Shown: piece by piece, positions 1 to 9,899 of the stretch
Position numbering within the stretch: the first letter of the stretch is position 1
How the letters are laid out: each line of letters begins with the position of its first letter
Source: Deltaproteobacteria bacterium
Lineage (GTDB): Bacteria; Desulfobacterota; Binatia; UBA9968
Direction of reading: 5' to 3'
Assembly (NCBI GenBank): GCA_030688735.1
Contig: JAUYJC010000208.1
Coordinates: 1 to 32,355 of the forward strand
DNA: 32,355 nucleotides
Notes under the pieces: model-generated
Databases searched by the model: none
Told to the model about the DNA's origin: nothing
The model's input: the letters and a program-made list of their open reading frames with translations, nothing else
Position numbers and translations under genes: made by a program

Positions 1-2474
1 GGGCATACGAAAGCGGCGAGAGGTTGGCCTTGGGGAGCGATGAGCGATTTTTCAAACGCGATGCGCTCGTAACGCATTTGCACGGGCGCGCCAACGCCAA
101 TCAGGCGATCGCGGTTGCGGATCGGCGCCGGGACGTGTGTCACTTCATAGCGACGGTGCTCACGTTGTTTGGCTGAACCGCCGAGCCCTTGAAAGGCCTC
201 CAGAAAAAATGACTCTATATAATGGGGTTGCAAGCGCCGCGCTTCGGCCCGCTCCATATCCTCACGCACACGCCGCACGCGGCTGGCGTCCATCGCATCG
301 TGCGCGAGCGCTCGCTCTTCCAGTAAATCCTCCATCTGTTTACGGTCCACCGCATGGGCAATGGCTTCCGTTAGCCGTGCCCGCACCTCAGGTTGTTCGC
401 CGTAGCGGATGGCGTCGATCAACAGGTCGCGCAAAGACTTACCGTCGAACTGTAGCTTACCGAGAACATCAAAGACTTGGCCACCAAGCGCCTTCCGGGC
501 CTCTTCGAGCTTCACAAGGAGAGTCCGGTATACGTCACCCTCGCGAGTTTCGCCCGCCACGAGATTCCAAAGGTGGCAGACCTCGGTCTGTCCGATACGG
601 TGAATGCGCCCAAAGCGTTGCTCGATCCGGTTTGGGTTCCACGGCAAATCGTAATTGACCATCAGATGGGCACGCTGAAGATTGATACCCTCTCCTGCAG
701 CGTCGGTGGCGGCGAGAATTTGTACTTCTGGATCATGAAGAAAAGCTTCCTGGGCTTTTTTCCGCTCCTCACGTCCCATTCCCCCGTGGATAACCACCAC
801 GGATTCTTTACGCCCGAGCACAGTGGCGATCTGTTGCTCCAAATAATTCAAGGTGTCTTTGTGCTCGGTAAATACGACGAGTTTTTGCCGAGGAGACGGC
901 ATCGGCTTAGGCAAATTCCCGGCTCCATAAGGCGCTGATTCTTCGGCCACGCGGTCCCCAACGGAAGCGCGCGTAAAGATATGAGAGAGCAGGTTCGCGA
1001 GTTCACGCCATTTGCGGTCCTCGCCGCTACGCCGCACCGAATTTGCCAACCCCTCGAGGCGCTGGAGCGTCGCGATCTCAGCCTTAAGTTCATCGATCGT
1101 TCGCGCGGCAGTAGCCTGGTCTAAGATCTGTTCTTCGGCGTCCTTAACCTCGTTATCTGGGGCATCCTCTAGATCGTCAACGTCCTCGTCATCGAGCACT
1201 GGAACATCAGCCACAATCGCTTCAGCGACAGCTCCTCGTTGGAGAAGTTCCAATTCGCGCAGCTTTTTCTCAAGTCTCTCGCGACGACGACGTAAAGACT
1301 GGTAGATGGCCTCGGGAGACGAGGCAAGGCGGCGCTGCAGGATCGTAAGCGCGAAGCCAACGGTTCCAGCGCGCTTGTCGTTTTGGAGCGCCTCTGCTCT
1401 GTTAAACTCCTCGCGCACGTAATCGGTAACTTCTTTGTAGAGTCGTGCCTCAGCATCAGAGAGCTTGTAGGAAACGGTGTATGCAATCCGCTCCGGAAAA
1501 AGGTGTGTACCATCGAACTTAAGCAACTTCTCTTTGACCATCCGGCGCATGAGGTCGGAAACATCCGCGGCGTGCGCACCGTCACGGAAGCGCCCTTCAA
1601 AGCGATCGCCGTCGAGCAGCGCCATGAAAAGCTGAAAGTCCGCCTCTTTGCCATTGTGGGGCGTCGCCGTCATAAGAAGGAAGTGACGAGTCAGAGTCGA
1701 GAGCAGCTGGCCGAGCCTGTGGCGTTTTGTGTATTTGATTTCGCCGCCGAAGAAAGTGGCCGACATCTTGTGCGCTTCATCGCTAACGATGAGATCCCAG
1801 CGAGAGTCTGGAGCTTTGAGTTTTTCCTGAACATTTTCGTCGCGGGAGAGCTTATCGAGCCGGGCAATAACAAGGTTGTTCTCGACAAACCAGTTGCCCG
1901 TACGAGCGGATTCGAGCTTGTCATTGGTCAGAATATCGAAAGGGAGTTGAAAGCGGTGGTAAAGCTCGTCTTGCCACTGCTCAGCGAGACTACCGGGGCA
2001 AACCACTAAGCAACGCTGAAGGTCTCCACGCACGATTAATTCCTTCATGAGAAGCCCCGCCATAATGGTTTTACCGGCGCCGGGGTCGTCGGCAAGAAGG
2101 AACCGCAGCGGTTGGCGCGGTAGCATTTCCTCATACACTGCGATGATCTGATGCGGTAGCGGGTCAACTTGCGAAGTGTGGACAGCCAGCACTGGGTCGA
2201 ACAGGTGCGCCAGACGGATGCGGTGTGCTTCGGATACGAGTCGAAAGAGGCTGCCGTCGCCGTCGAAGCTCCAGGGCCTGCCTTGCTCTACAATCTCCAG
2301 CCGGGGCTCATCATCACGGTATAGTAGTCGGTTGGCGACGCGCCCGCCGGGATCTTTATAAGTCAGTTCGAGCGCCTCCGAACCGAACCATTGCACGTTA
2401 ACAACCGTGACGAGGGTATCGGGCAGAATGCCTCGGACGGATGCGTTAGGGGTAAGGTCTTCAAGTTTGAGCAT
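1..2474 (-). CDS. SNF2/DEAH-type helicase, C-terminus cut by window edge
   Basis: The minus-strand frame is open from an ATG at 2474 to the left edge (824 codons); the ORF track omits it because it has no stop in the window. It is an ATP-driven DNA helicase/translocase of superfamily 2. Visible motifs in order are Walker A (DPGAGKT, about residues 129-135), the DEAH box (about 230), motif III (TATPHNG, about 269), then the C-terminal helicase domain with IHGGMGREE (about 562), ATDAAGEGINLQ (about 594) and RFGRIHRIGQ (about 625). An acidic, coiled-coil-like insertion rich in Asp/Glu lies between the two domains. Helicases with this architecture recur in DISARM (drmD) and helicase-methylase-ATPase (Hma) anti-phage sets, beside DNA methylases and DUF499/DUF1156 proteins. 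That assignment is inference, since any partner genes would lie beyond the left edge. No strong Shine-Dalgarno sequence precedes the start. Confidence 0.85.
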   Translation of the reverse strand, partial: MLKLEDLTPNASVRGILPDTLVTVVNVQWFGSEALELTYKDPGGRVANRLLYRDDEPRLEIVEQGRPWSFDGDGSLFRLVSEAHRIRLAHLFDPVLAVHTSQVDPLPHQIIAVYEEMLPRQPLRFLLADDPGAGKTIMAGLLMKELIVRGDLQRCLVVCPGSLAEQWQDELYHRFQLPFDILTNDKLESARTGNWFVENNLVIARLDKLSRDENVQEKLKAPDSRWDLIVSDEAHKMSATFFGGEIKYTKRHRLGQLLSTLTRHFLLMTATPHNGKEADFQLFMALLDGDRFEGRFRDGAHAADVSDLMRRMVKEKLLKFDGTHLFPERIAYTVSYKLSDAEARLYKEVTDYVREEFNRAEALQNDKRAGTVGFALTILQRRLASSPEAIYQSLRRRRERLEKKLRELELLQRGAVAEAIVADVPVLDDEDVDDLEDAPDNEVKDAEEQILDQATAARTIDELKAEIATLQRLEGLANSVRRSGEDRKWRELANLLSHIFTRASVGDRVAEESAPYGAGNLPKPMPSPRQKLVVFTEHKDTLNYLEQQIATVLGRKESVVVIHGGMGREERKKAQEAFLHDPEVQILAATDAAGEGINLQRAHLMVNYDLPWNPNRIEQRFGRIHRIGQTEVCHLWNLVAGETREGDVYRTLLVKLEEARKALGGQVFDVLGKLQFDGKSLRDLLIDAIRYGEQPEVRARLTEAIAHAVDRKQMEDLLEERALAHDAMDASRVRRVREDMERAEARRLQPHYIESFFLEAFQGLGGSAKQREHRRYEVTHVPAPIRNRDRLIGVGAPVQMRYERIAFEKSLIAPQGQPLAAFVC

Positions 2475-2625
2475 GCAGTCAACTACCGACCGAGAAGTGA
2501 CGAACTATGGCGGATTCTACGCGAACTGGCGCCGGGAGAGCAAGGACGATGTTTGACGGGGAACCTTTGATGAGACTTCTCGGTGACGAAAAATTGGCGG
2601 GATCGGTTGGCTACACTTCAATTCA

Positions 2626-2713
2626 GTTCCAGTCGTTCAACTTGCCCAACACCACCTCAACCCCGCCTGTTCCAATCGTTCCAGCAGTTCCAGCCGTTCC
2701 AGTCGTTCAAAAC
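2626..2713. repeat. Tandem 9-mer repeat (GTTCCAGNN)
   Basis: Five consecutive 9-nt units run from 2669 to 2713: GTTCCAATC, GTTCCAGCA, GTTCCAGCC, GTTCCAGTC and GTTCAAAAC. The 15-mer GTTCCAGTCGTTCAA ending the array also occurs at 2626-2640. The array is intergenic. In frame it would encode a VPx-like repeat, but no supporting coding context is present. Confidence 0.75.
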
Positions 2714-2762
2714 GTTACGGACGAAAGCCGATTCAAGAGAAAGCAACTTCGGCGGGACGTTT

Positions 2763-2814
2763 CCACGTTTCGGCAGTTCCCGAAACGTGGAGCCCCATGG
2801 GCGAGCCCGTGGGG
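2763..2814. repeat. Two adjacent hairpins
   Basis: The first hairpin has perfect 11-bp arms, CCACGTTTCGG at 2763-2773 and its complement at 2780-2790, around a 6-nt loop. The second has 10-nt arms, CCCCATGGGC at 2793-2802 and GCCCGTGGGG at 2805-2814, with one mismatch. Neither is followed by a T-run on either strand, so neither is a canonical intrinsic terminator. They could still slow or end ahcY transcription, which runs leftwards into them. Confidence 0.6.
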
Positions 2815-2866
2815 CGGAATCCTGACTGAGAGCGCGCGGCTAAGGGCCGGTGCTCCGGTCGAAGGG

Positions 2867-2890
2867 CCTGTCGTGAGCGCAGTCGAAGGG
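2867..2890. repeat. TGAG-N-TCGAA dispersed repeat, copy 1
   Basis: The core is TGAGCGCAGTCGAA, preceded by CCTGTCG and followed by GGG. The 9-mer GTCGAAGGG also occurs just upstream at 2858-2866. Related cores appear at 4221-4311, 27433-27452 and 31020-31037, always outside genes. Confidence 0.6.
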
Positions 2891-2909
2891 TCGAAATGAT
2901 CGATTAGAG

Positions 2910-4332
<1,423 letters not shown>

Positions 4333-4341
4333 TGCGCGTGC

Positions 4342-5520
4342 CTAAGCGCGCGCCGCCAATTTCTTTAGATCCGCCGCCCGATCGGTCTTTTCCCAGGTGA
4401 ATAGGCCGTCTTCAGGCGTACGCCCGAAATGACCGTAGGAGGCTGTGGCACGGTAGATCGGCCGTTTGAGGTCAAGAGTTTGAATGATCCCCTTCGGACT
4501 GAGATCAAAGTTATCCTGGACGATCTTGGCGATTTTCGCCTCGGGAATAACGCCGGTGCCGAAGGTGTCGACGAGGACCGACACCGGCTGCGCCACGCCG
4601 ATAACATAGGCGACCTGCACTTCGCATCTCGCTGCCAGCTCGGCGGCGACGATGTTTTTGGCCACGTAGCGCGCCATATACGCTCCGCTGCGGTCCACTT
4701 TTGACGGATCCTTGCCTGAGAACGCGCCGCCGCCGTGGCGTCCCATGCCGCCGTAGGTGTCGACAATGATTTTACGCCCGGTGAGACCGCAATCTCCTTG
4801 AGGCCCGCCGACCACGAAGCGGCCGGTCGGATTGACGTGATAGACCGTGTCTTTGTCGAGGTACTCGGCGGGAATGACGGCTTTGATGACTCCGTCGATG
4901 ATCGTTTCTCGCAATTTTCCGTATTCGACGTCGGCACTATGTTGAGTGGAGATCACGACGTTTTTGACTTTCACCGGCCTGCCGTCGCGGTATTCCACGG
5001 TGACTTGGGATTTGCTGTCGGGTCTCAGGAAATACGCCTCACCGCCTTTGCGAATTTTGGCCAGGTACTTGACCAGGCTATGCGCCATCTGGATCGGGAA
5101 CGGCATCAACTCCGGTGTCTCATCGCAAGCGTACCCGAACATCATCCCCTGATCGCCCGCGCCTTGGTCCTTATGCAGCCCCTCGCCCTCGGTAACGCCT
5201 TGCGAGATATCCGGCGACTGCTGCTCGACCGCGATCAGGATGGCGCAGGTGTTGCCGTCAAAGCCCATGGAGGAATCGGTGTAGCCGATATCGCGCACCA
5301 CCTCCCGAACGACCTCGCCGTAACTCACCTTGGCCTTACTGGTGATCTCTCCCGCCACCACCACCATGCCGGTTTTCGCCAGGCTCTCGCAGGCGACGCG
5401 GCTGTCGGGATCGCCGGTCAAGTGCGCATCCAAAATTGCGTCGGACACCTGATCGCAAAGCTTATCGGGATGACCTTCCGACACCGACTCCGAAGTGAAT
5501 AAGAAATCTTTCCCTGCCAT
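4342..5520 (-). CDS. metK: S-adenosylmethionine synthetase
   Basis: This 392-residue enzyme makes S-adenosylmethionine from methionine and ATP in the cytoplasm, normally as a tetramer. The start [16 protein letters not shown] is the canonical N-terminal ATP/metal motif. GYACDET, the [22 protein letters not shown] loop with the phosphate-binding lysines, and AVAQP-like VIGVAQPVS complete the three-domain family pattern. Length is normal. The ATG at 5520 follows a clear GGAGGT ribosome binding site. A probable promoter lies in the 73-nt gap after ptsH, so metK-ahcY may be expressed independently of the long upstream cluster. The leader is too short for a SAM riboswitch. Confidence 0.97.
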   Translation of the reverse strand: MAGKDFLFTSESVSEGHPDKLCDQVSDAILDAHLTGDPDSRVACESLAKTGMVVVAGEITSKAKVSYGEVVREVVRDIGYTDSSMGFDGNTCAILIAVEQQSPDISQGVTEGEGLHKDQGAGDQGMMFGYACDETPELMPFPIQMAHSLVKYLAKIRKGGEAYFLRPDSKSQVTVEYRDGRPVKVKNVVISTQHSADVEYGKLRETIIDGVIKAVIPAEYLDKDTVYHVNPTGRFVVGGPQGDCGLTGRKIIVDTYGGMGRHGGGAFSGKDPSKVDRSGAYMARYVAKNIVAAELAARCEVQVAYVIGVAQPVSVLVDTFGTGVIPEAKIAKIVQDNFDLSPKGIIQTLDLKRPIYRATASYGHFGRTPEDGLFTWEKTDRAADLKKLAARA

Positions 5521-5562
5521 GGGGCTACCTCCGGGGAGTTTCGAAGCGAAAAGAATCTATTT

Positions 5563-5591
5563 TGTATAACGGATCAGAGGGGGGGATTCAA
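5563..5591 (-). promoter_or_regulatory. Candidate sigma-70 promoter for metK-ahcY
   Basis: Read on the minus strand, TTGAAT (5591-5586) and TATACA (5568-5563) are separated by exactly 17 nt in the gap between ptsH and metK. Each hexamer matches 4 of 6 consensus positions. The predicted transcript would have about 35 nt of leader. The call rests on motif and spacing alone. Confidence 0.45.
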
Positions 5592-5593
5592 CC

Positions 5594-5869
5594 TTACTCG
5601 GCTTCGTTGAAGCGGTTGTCGATCAACTTTTCGATCGCTTTAACCACCTTTTCGGCGTCTTCCCCAATCGCTTCGACTTGAATTTTGCTTCCTTGAGTCC
5701 CGGCCAGGGTCAGCACCCCCATAATGCTTCTGCCGTCGGCCGTCTGGCCGTCTTTGGAAACCATCACTTGCGCGCTGAATTTATTCACGGTCTGAACCAA
5801 CAGCGCGGCGGCGCGCGCGTGCAAACCGAGCTTGTTCTTGATCTCGAGTTTCTTGACGACTTTGCTCAT
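5594..5869 (-). CDS. ptsH: Phosphocarrier protein HPr/NPr
   Basis: This 91-residue protein is the histidine phosphocarrier of the phosphotransferase system. It takes phosphate from enzyme I and passes it to EIIA proteins. The phosphorylated histidine is His17 in GLHARAA. The regulatory serine region is present (Ser48 in GRSIMGVLTL). The gene starts 4 nt after rapZ stops, so the two are translationally linked. Alongside ptsN and rpoN it most likely works in the nitrogen PTS, a regulatory relay rather than sugar uptake. No ptsI/ptsP lies next to it; metK follows instead. No HPr kinase gene is seen in the window although the serine is kept. Confidence 0.93.
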   Translation of the reverse strand: MSKVVKKLEIKNKLGLHARAAALLVQTVNKFSAQVMVSKDGQTADGRSIMGVLTLAGTQGSKIQVEAIGEDAEKVVKAIEKLIDNRFNEAE

Positions 5870-5873
5870 GCAG

Positions 5874-6740
5874 CTATTTGTCGACGTCCCGGTGCTTGAC
5901 GTGGATCTGATAATTCTCGCCGCCGAATCGTTTGCGCAATTCCTCGACTAAGACCACGGAACGGTGCCGGCCGCCGGTGCAACCGAGGGCCAAGGTCAGG
6001 GTGCTTTTTCCCTCGCGCTCGTAGAGCGGTAACGAATACTCGAGCAGCCCATAAAGCCGGTCGAGATAGACCCGGGTCTCCTGGTCTTTTAACACGTACT
6101 CCTCCACTTCCCGGTCCAGTCCGCTCCTGGCGCGCAGTTCGTTGACAAAATAAGGGTTGGGAAGAAAACGCACGTCCAATATCATGTCCGTATCGTGGGG
6201 AATGCCGTATTTGTAACCAAAGGAAGTGAGAAAGATACTCATGCGACGCGCGTTGGAGACCTGGCAAAACTGCTGCTCCATCTCGCGCTTGAGCTGGTGC
6301 ACGTTGAATTCGCCGGTATCGATGACTTTGTCGGCCAACGCGCGCATCGCTTCCAACGCCTTGCGCTCGCGCGATATTCCGTCTTGAATCGACCCCTTCC
6401 CCGCCAACGGATGCGGCCGGCGGGTTTCGCTAAAGCGCCTCAGCAGCACGTCATCGGAGGCGTCGAGGTAAAGGACCTGGACATAGTGGCCGGCCGCGCG
6501 CATGTCGGCCAGCACCTGCGGCCAAGACTGCAAGAAGTGCCCGCTGCGCAGGTCCACGCCGAGGGCGATGCGCATGATTTCCTCCTGGTAGCCCTGGCAC
6601 AGCTCGATAAACCGAGGAATCAGCAGCGGAGGGAGATTGTCAACGCAAAAAAAACCGTTGTCCTCGAAGACACGAATGGCGAAGCTCTTACCGGAGCCGG
6701 AAAGCCCCGTGATGACGATGATATCCAGCCCTGCGGCCAT
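5874..6740 (-). CDS. rapZ: RNase adapter / nucleotide-binding protein RapZ (YvcJ family)
   Basis: The 288-residue protein has an N-terminal P-loop GLSGSGKS (residues 12-19) followed by FEDNGFFCVDNLPP. The C-terminal family signature GCTGGRHRSVVLVEEL is also present. In enterobacteria RapZ guides RNase E to the small RNA GlmZ and so controls glucosamine-6-phosphate synthase and envelope precursor supply. In Gram-positives YvcJ is a nucleotide-binding regulator. Whether the RNA-adapter role holds in this lineage is unknown. The gene sits between ptsN and ptsH as in many Proteobacteria. A 157-bp palindromic element separates it from ptsN. Confidence 0.93.
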   Translation of the reverse strand: MAAGLDIIVITGLSGSGKSFAIRVFEDNGFFCVDNLPPLLIPRFIELCQGYQEEIMRIALGVDLRSGHFLQSWPQVLADMRAAGHYVQVLYLDASDDVLLRRFSETRRPHPLAGKGSIQDGISRERKALEAMRALADKVIDTGEFNVHQLKREMEQQFCQVSNARRMSIFLTSFGYKYGIPHDTDMILDVRFLPNPYFVNELRARSGLDREVEEYVLKDQETRVYLDRLYGLLEYSLPLYEREGKSTLTLALGCTGGRHRSVVLVEELRKRFGGENYQIHVKHRDVDK

Positions 6741-6746
6741 AAGAAT

Positions 6747-6903
6747 CTAGCAGTTTGCTGAAGAACTCGGTCGCAGGCTGCTCAAAAAGATCTCAGAGGC
6801 GAGGCGCGCGAAAAATCGACGAGCGGAGGCGTACTTAGCGAGTACGTTGTAGCGAGGCGATTGAGCGCAACGAAGCATATGGTCTTTTTCAGCAGCCTGC
6901 TAG
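6747..6903. repeat. 157-bp imperfect palindromic element between ptsN and rapZ
   Basis: The ends are CTAGCAG (6747-6753) and CTGCTAG (6897-6903). Just inside the left end TTGCTGAA mirrors the TTCAGCAG of the right end. A second stem pairs AGGCTGCTCAAAAAG (6776-6790) with CTTTTTCAGCAGCCT (6884-6898), 14 of 15 matching. The interior is rich in GCGAGGCG-type repeats and has no gene. The right arm contains the stop codon of ptsN, so the element is transcribed and could shape mRNA processing or termination before rapZ. Confidence 0.7.
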
Positions 6904-7361
6904 AATTTTTGGTCCTCTTCGGTGATGATCTGGTAAAGCTCCTGGCTCGTCTTTCCCTCCATCAACCGGCGCCGAAAGGTTTCGTCCTTGAGCAATCGGG
7001 ATATCCTGGCCAGGGCTTTGAGATGATCGGCCGCCGCATTCTCGGGGGCGATAAGAACGAAAAATAAATGGGTCCGCCCACCATCTAAAGATGCGAAATC
7101 GACTCCGTCGCAACTGCGCGCGAAAATCCCCAACACCCGATCGACGCCAGCAAGTTTTCCGTGGGGAATGGCCACGCCTTCGCCGATCGCCGTGGTGCAA
7201 TCCTTTTCCCTTTTTAAAAGTACCTGGAAGACTTGCTCCCGGTCCAAGACCTCATGGTTCGAAGCCAGCCAATCCGCCATCTCTTGGAGCACGGCTTTTT
7301 TCTCCTGGCCGGCGAGGGCGGGTATAATGGATTGCACGTTTAGAAAATCGGTAATTCTCAC
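6900..7361 (-). CDS. ptsN: PTS IIA component of the nitrogen system (EIIA-Ntr)
   Basis: This regulatory phosphoprotein accepts phosphate from NPr/HPr and, in studied bacteria, adjusts potassium, nitrogen and stress functions by direct protein contacts. The phosphorylated residue is His67 in AIGEGVAIPHGK; ARSCDGVDFASLDG and LFFVLIAPE are typical of the fold. The ORF track starts at 7526, overlapping hpf out of frame. I chose the GTG at 7361, giving 153 residues beginning VRITDFLNVQSIIP, the usual family N-terminus and length. The gap to hpf is 41 nt. The ribosome binding site is weak (AGAAGGG). Confidence 0.92.
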   Translation of the reverse strand: MRITDFLNVQSIIPALAGQEKKAVLQEMADWLASNHEVLDREQVFQVLLKREKDCTTAIGEGVAIPHGKLAGVDRVLGIFARSCDGVDFASLDGGRTHLFFVLIAPENAAADHLKALARISRLLKDETFRRRLMEGKTSQELYQIITEEDQKF

Positions 7362-7402
7362 GCTTTTGCCCTTCTGCGGTTGACTTTGATCTTTTCCTTG
7401 CG

Positions 7403-7675
7403 CTACTTGATCTGCCGCTCGATTTTGTCCATGACCAAATCGATGGCCGAATAAAGATCCAACGTTTGCTCCTTCCCGTGGATAATGGTTCCGTGGGTAT
7501 GCAGCTCGACTTCGGCAATTTGGCACTCCTTGGACTCCACCGCCAGCACGACGTGCGCTTCCAAGGGCCGGGAAAAATACTTGCCGAGACGGTGGATTTT
7601 TTCCTGCGCGTAATCTTTCAACGCCTCGGTGGGTTGGGTATGACGAAAGGGCACGGAAACTTTGACCTCGCTCAT
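7403..7675 (-). CDS. hpf: Ribosome hibernation promoting factor, short form
   Basis: The 90-residue protein belongs to the HPF/YfiA (sigma-54 modulation) family. It binds the 30S decoding channel and helps ribosomes form inactive 100S dimers in slow growth. The sequence shows the usual basic helix (QEKIHRLGKYFSRP), the ESKECQIAEVELH strands and the DLYSAIDLVMDKIERQIK ending. It stops there, without the C-terminal dimerisation domain of long HPF. The gene lies between rpoN and ptsN, its classic position in Proteobacteria, 23 nt after rpoN. Confidence 0.93.
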   Translation of the reverse strand: MSEVKVSVPFRHTQPTEALKDYAQEKIHRLGKYFSRPLEAHVVLAVESKECQIAEVELHTHGTIIHGKEQTLDLYSAIDLVMDKIERQIK

Positions 7676-7698
7676 GTCGCTATTGATCCTTCCGTGTT

Positions 7699-9174
7699 TT
7701 ATTTTCGGAAAAATGGCTGGCGGCGCTTGGAGGACGGGAGGATTCCCATCGCCTCGCGGTATTTGGCCACGGTTCGCCGTGCGATCTCGACCGAATCGTC
7801 CGACAAAAGGGCGGCGATGTGTTGGTCGCTATAGGGCTTGCGTTTATCCTCGCTGTCCACGATGCCGCGAATCTTTTCTTTCACGCTTTCACTCGCGACG
7901 TCCTCTCCATTGCGAACGGTGAGACCACTTTGAAAAAAGAACTTGAGCTCATGCAGGCCCTGGGGAGTGTGCACGTATTTGTTCGCCGTGGCCCGGCTTA
8001 CCGTCGACTCATGCATGTGAATGTCCTCGGCCACGTCCCGGAGCACCATCGGCTTGAGACGGCTCACGCCGTGGTCAAGAAATTCCATCTGAAATTTAAA
8101 AATGCTTTGGGTGACGCGAAAGAGGGTCTGTTGCCGTTGTTGAATGCTCTTGATCAACCAGGCGGCCGCGCGCACTTTCTCCTGCAAGTATTGTCGTGCT
8201 TGCTCCTCTTCAGCACCACCCTGCCCTGACATACGTCGATACAGCGAGCTCACCCGTAATCGCGGCACACCGTCGTCATTGAGATAGATCTGGTACTCGT
8301 CACCCACCTTCTCGACGAAAACATCCGGCAGAACCGTGCGAATTTCGTCCTGATCGAAACCGCGCGAGGGCTTCGGCTCGAGGGAGGCGATCAAATGGGC
8401 CGCGGCCGCTATTTCATCGATGGTTGCGCCCAAATCCCGCGCCATTTTTTCGTAACGCCGAGATTCCAAATGACCTAGATGATCGCTGACGATGCGCGCC
8501 GCCAAGGTGTCGCCAAGACCTAAGTTCTCCAGTTGTGCGAGCAAGCATTCCCGCAGATCCCGCGCCGCCACTCCTACCGGATCGAAGAAATGAATCCGCT
8601 TTAACACCGCTTCGAATTCTTCCGGCGTACGGTCTGTCGCCTTGCAAACTTCCTCCGAGGAGAGCGTGAGGTAGCCGTTTTCGCTGAGGTTTTGGATGAC
8701 GTAGAGACCGATCGCCGCTTCACGGTCGGCGATTTTAGAGAGGCGTAGCTGCCAGATGAGATGATCTTCCAAGGAGATTTTCTTGGTCAGGCTGTTTTCC
8801 CACGAGGGCGGACCATCGCCGTCCTCCGACATCGCCTCTGCCGTAAGCGAGCTGTGCATGGCGTTGGAGTGGGTGTCGAGGTATTCCTGAAATTCCATCG
8901 TCCCCATTTTATCGACGGCGGACAGTTCCCGGTTGATAACGGGCTCGACGGTCGGCTCCGAGCTAACCGCTTTTAACTCCGGCCCCGCCTGCTCGCCTGT
9001 TTCGGATTCATCTGAAACACCTTCCTCAAGGGCGGGATTCTCCTGTAGCTCCTTGGTAACCATTTCCTGTAATTCGAGGCGGGAAAGCTGCAGCAGTTTG
9101 ATCGCCTGCTGCAGCTGGGGCGTCATGACCAACTGTTGGACGAGTTTTTGCACCTGGCGAAGCTCAATAGCCAT
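7699..9174 (-). CDS. rpoN: RNA polymerase sigma-54 factor
   Basis: This 491-residue protein directs RNA polymerase to -24/-12 promoters that need AAA+ activators. Region I is Gln/Leu-rich (LVQQLVMTPQLQQAIKLLQL), followed by an acidic region II (about 50-120), the core-binding domain, the helix-turn-helix (VAEDIHMHESTVSRATANKY) and the RpoN box ARRTVAKYRE (residues 465-474). All functional parts are present and the length is normal. It starts 2 nt after the lptB stop. The association with ptsN, hpf and rapZ indicates the conserved rpoN regulatory locus. Confidence 0.97.
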   Translation of the reverse strand: MAIELRQVQKLVQQLVMTPQLQQAIKLLQLSRLELQEMVTKELQENPALEEGVSDESETGEQAGPELKAVSSEPTVEPVINRELSAVDKMGTMEFQEYLDTHSNAMHSSLTAEAMSEDGDGPPSWENSLTKKISLEDHLIWQLRLSKIADREAAIGLYVIQNLSENGYLTLSSEEVCKATDRTPEEFEAVLKRIHFFDPVGVAARDLRECLLAQLENLGLGDTLAARIVSDHLGHLESRRYEKMARDLGATIDEIAAAAHLIASLEPKPSRGFDQDEIRTVLPDVFVEKVGDEYQIYLNDDGVPRLRVSSLYRRMSGQGGAEEEQARQYLQEKVRAAAWLIKSIQQRQQTLFRVTQSIFKFQMEFLDHGVSRLKPMVLRDVAEDIHMHESTVSRATANKYVHTPQGLHELKFFFQSGLTVRNGEDVASESVKEKIRGIVDSEDKRKPYSDQHIAALLSDDSVEIARRTVAKYREAMGILPSSKRRQPFFRK

Positions 9175-9176
9175 GG

Positions 9177-9899
9177 CTAGAACCTAAAACTTTCTCCCAA
9201 GTAGAATTTCCGCGCTTTCGGGCTGGCGGCGATTTTTTCCGGCGTGCCTTCTTCCAGAATAGATCCTTCGTTGACGATGTACGCGCGGTCGCAAATGCCC
9301 AAAGTTTCGCGCACGTTGTGGTCCGTTATGAGAATGCCGATGCCGCTGGTTATGAGCTGCCGAATGATTTTTTGAATTTCGCTCACCGCGATCGGATCGA
9401 TGCCTGTGAACGGTTCGTCGAGGAGCAAAAAATACGGCGACAGGACCAGTGCGCGGGCAATCTCCACGCGGCGGCGCTCACCCCCTGAAAGAGTGAAAGC
9501 TTTATGAGTTGCCAGATGACTGATGCCCAGCATCTTTAGTAGCACCACAGATCGATTGCGTTGCTCTTCTGCGCTCAGATCAAGGGTTTGTAAGATTGCG
9601 AGCAGATTCGATTCCACCGTGAGCCGCCTAAAAACCGAGGATTCCTGGGGCAAGTAACTGATCCCCGCTCGCGCCCTTCGATAAATGGGTGCCTTAGTCA
9701 GGTCCTCGCCGTTAAGCATCACCTTGCCTTCGTCTGGTTGAACCAAGCCGACCATCATGTGGAAAGTGGTTGTTTTCCCCGCCCCATTGGGACCCAGCAG
9801 GCCGACGACCTCGCCCCCATTGACGTCGAGACCCACTCCATTGACGACCCGGCGACCGCCATAAGATTTTGACACTGCCACCGCTTTGAGCGTGCTCAT
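9177..9899 (-). CDS. lptB: LPS export ABC transporter ATP-binding protein
   Basis: This 240-residue ATPase powers LptB2FGC, which extracts LPS from the inner membrane. Motifs in order are Walker A GPNGAGKT (residues 36-43), the Q-loop [11 protein letters not shown], the signature [15 protein letters not shown], Walker [13 protein letters not shown] and the switch [19 protein letters not shown]. The last two are strongly LptB-like. Its ATG overlaps the lptA stop by 4 nt, indicating translational coupling. The permease genes lptF and lptG are not in this window. Confidence 0.96.
   Translation of the reverse strand: MSTLKAVAVSKSYGGRRVVNGVGLDVNGGEVVGLLGPNGAGKTTTFHMMVGLVQPDEGKVMLNGEDLTKAPIYRRARAGISYLPQESSVFRRLTVESNLLAILQTLDLSAEEQRNRSVVLLKMLGISHLATHKAFTLSGGERRRVEIARALVLSPYFLLLDEPFTGIDPIAVSEIQKIIRQLITSGIGILITDHNVRETLGICDRAYIVNEGSILEEGTPEKIAASPKARKFYLGESFRF

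Larger units (their letters stand above)
2475..2909. other. Repeat-rich intergenic gap, no convincing gene
   Basis: This 435-nt gap lies upstream of the helicase and downstream of ahcY. It holds a tandem 9-mer array, two adjacent hairpins and a copy of the TGAG-N-TCGAA repeat, listed separately. The ORFs that cross it are low-complexity or antisense and were rejected. It may mark the boundary between the core gene cluster and an accessory island (inference). Confidence 0.6.

Noticed and set aside
2669-2713. CRISPR-like array
   Set aside because: The units are 9 nt, directly adjacent and without spacers, and no cas genes are present.
2507-2899. 130-residue plus-strand ORF in the gap after the helicase
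   Set aside because: It is made of the tandem 9-mer array (VPIVPAVPAVPVV) and repeat sequence, with no recognisable domain or supporting context.
6881-6903. Intrinsic terminator after ptsN
   Set aside because: The T-run lies within the palindrome rather than after a GC-rich stem on the transcribed strand. It is better described as part of the repeat element.
7362-7526. N-terminal extension of ptsN as given in the ORF track
   Set aside because: It overlaps hpf out of frame and adds sequence not found in EIIA-Ntr proteins. The GTG at 7361 gives the standard family start.
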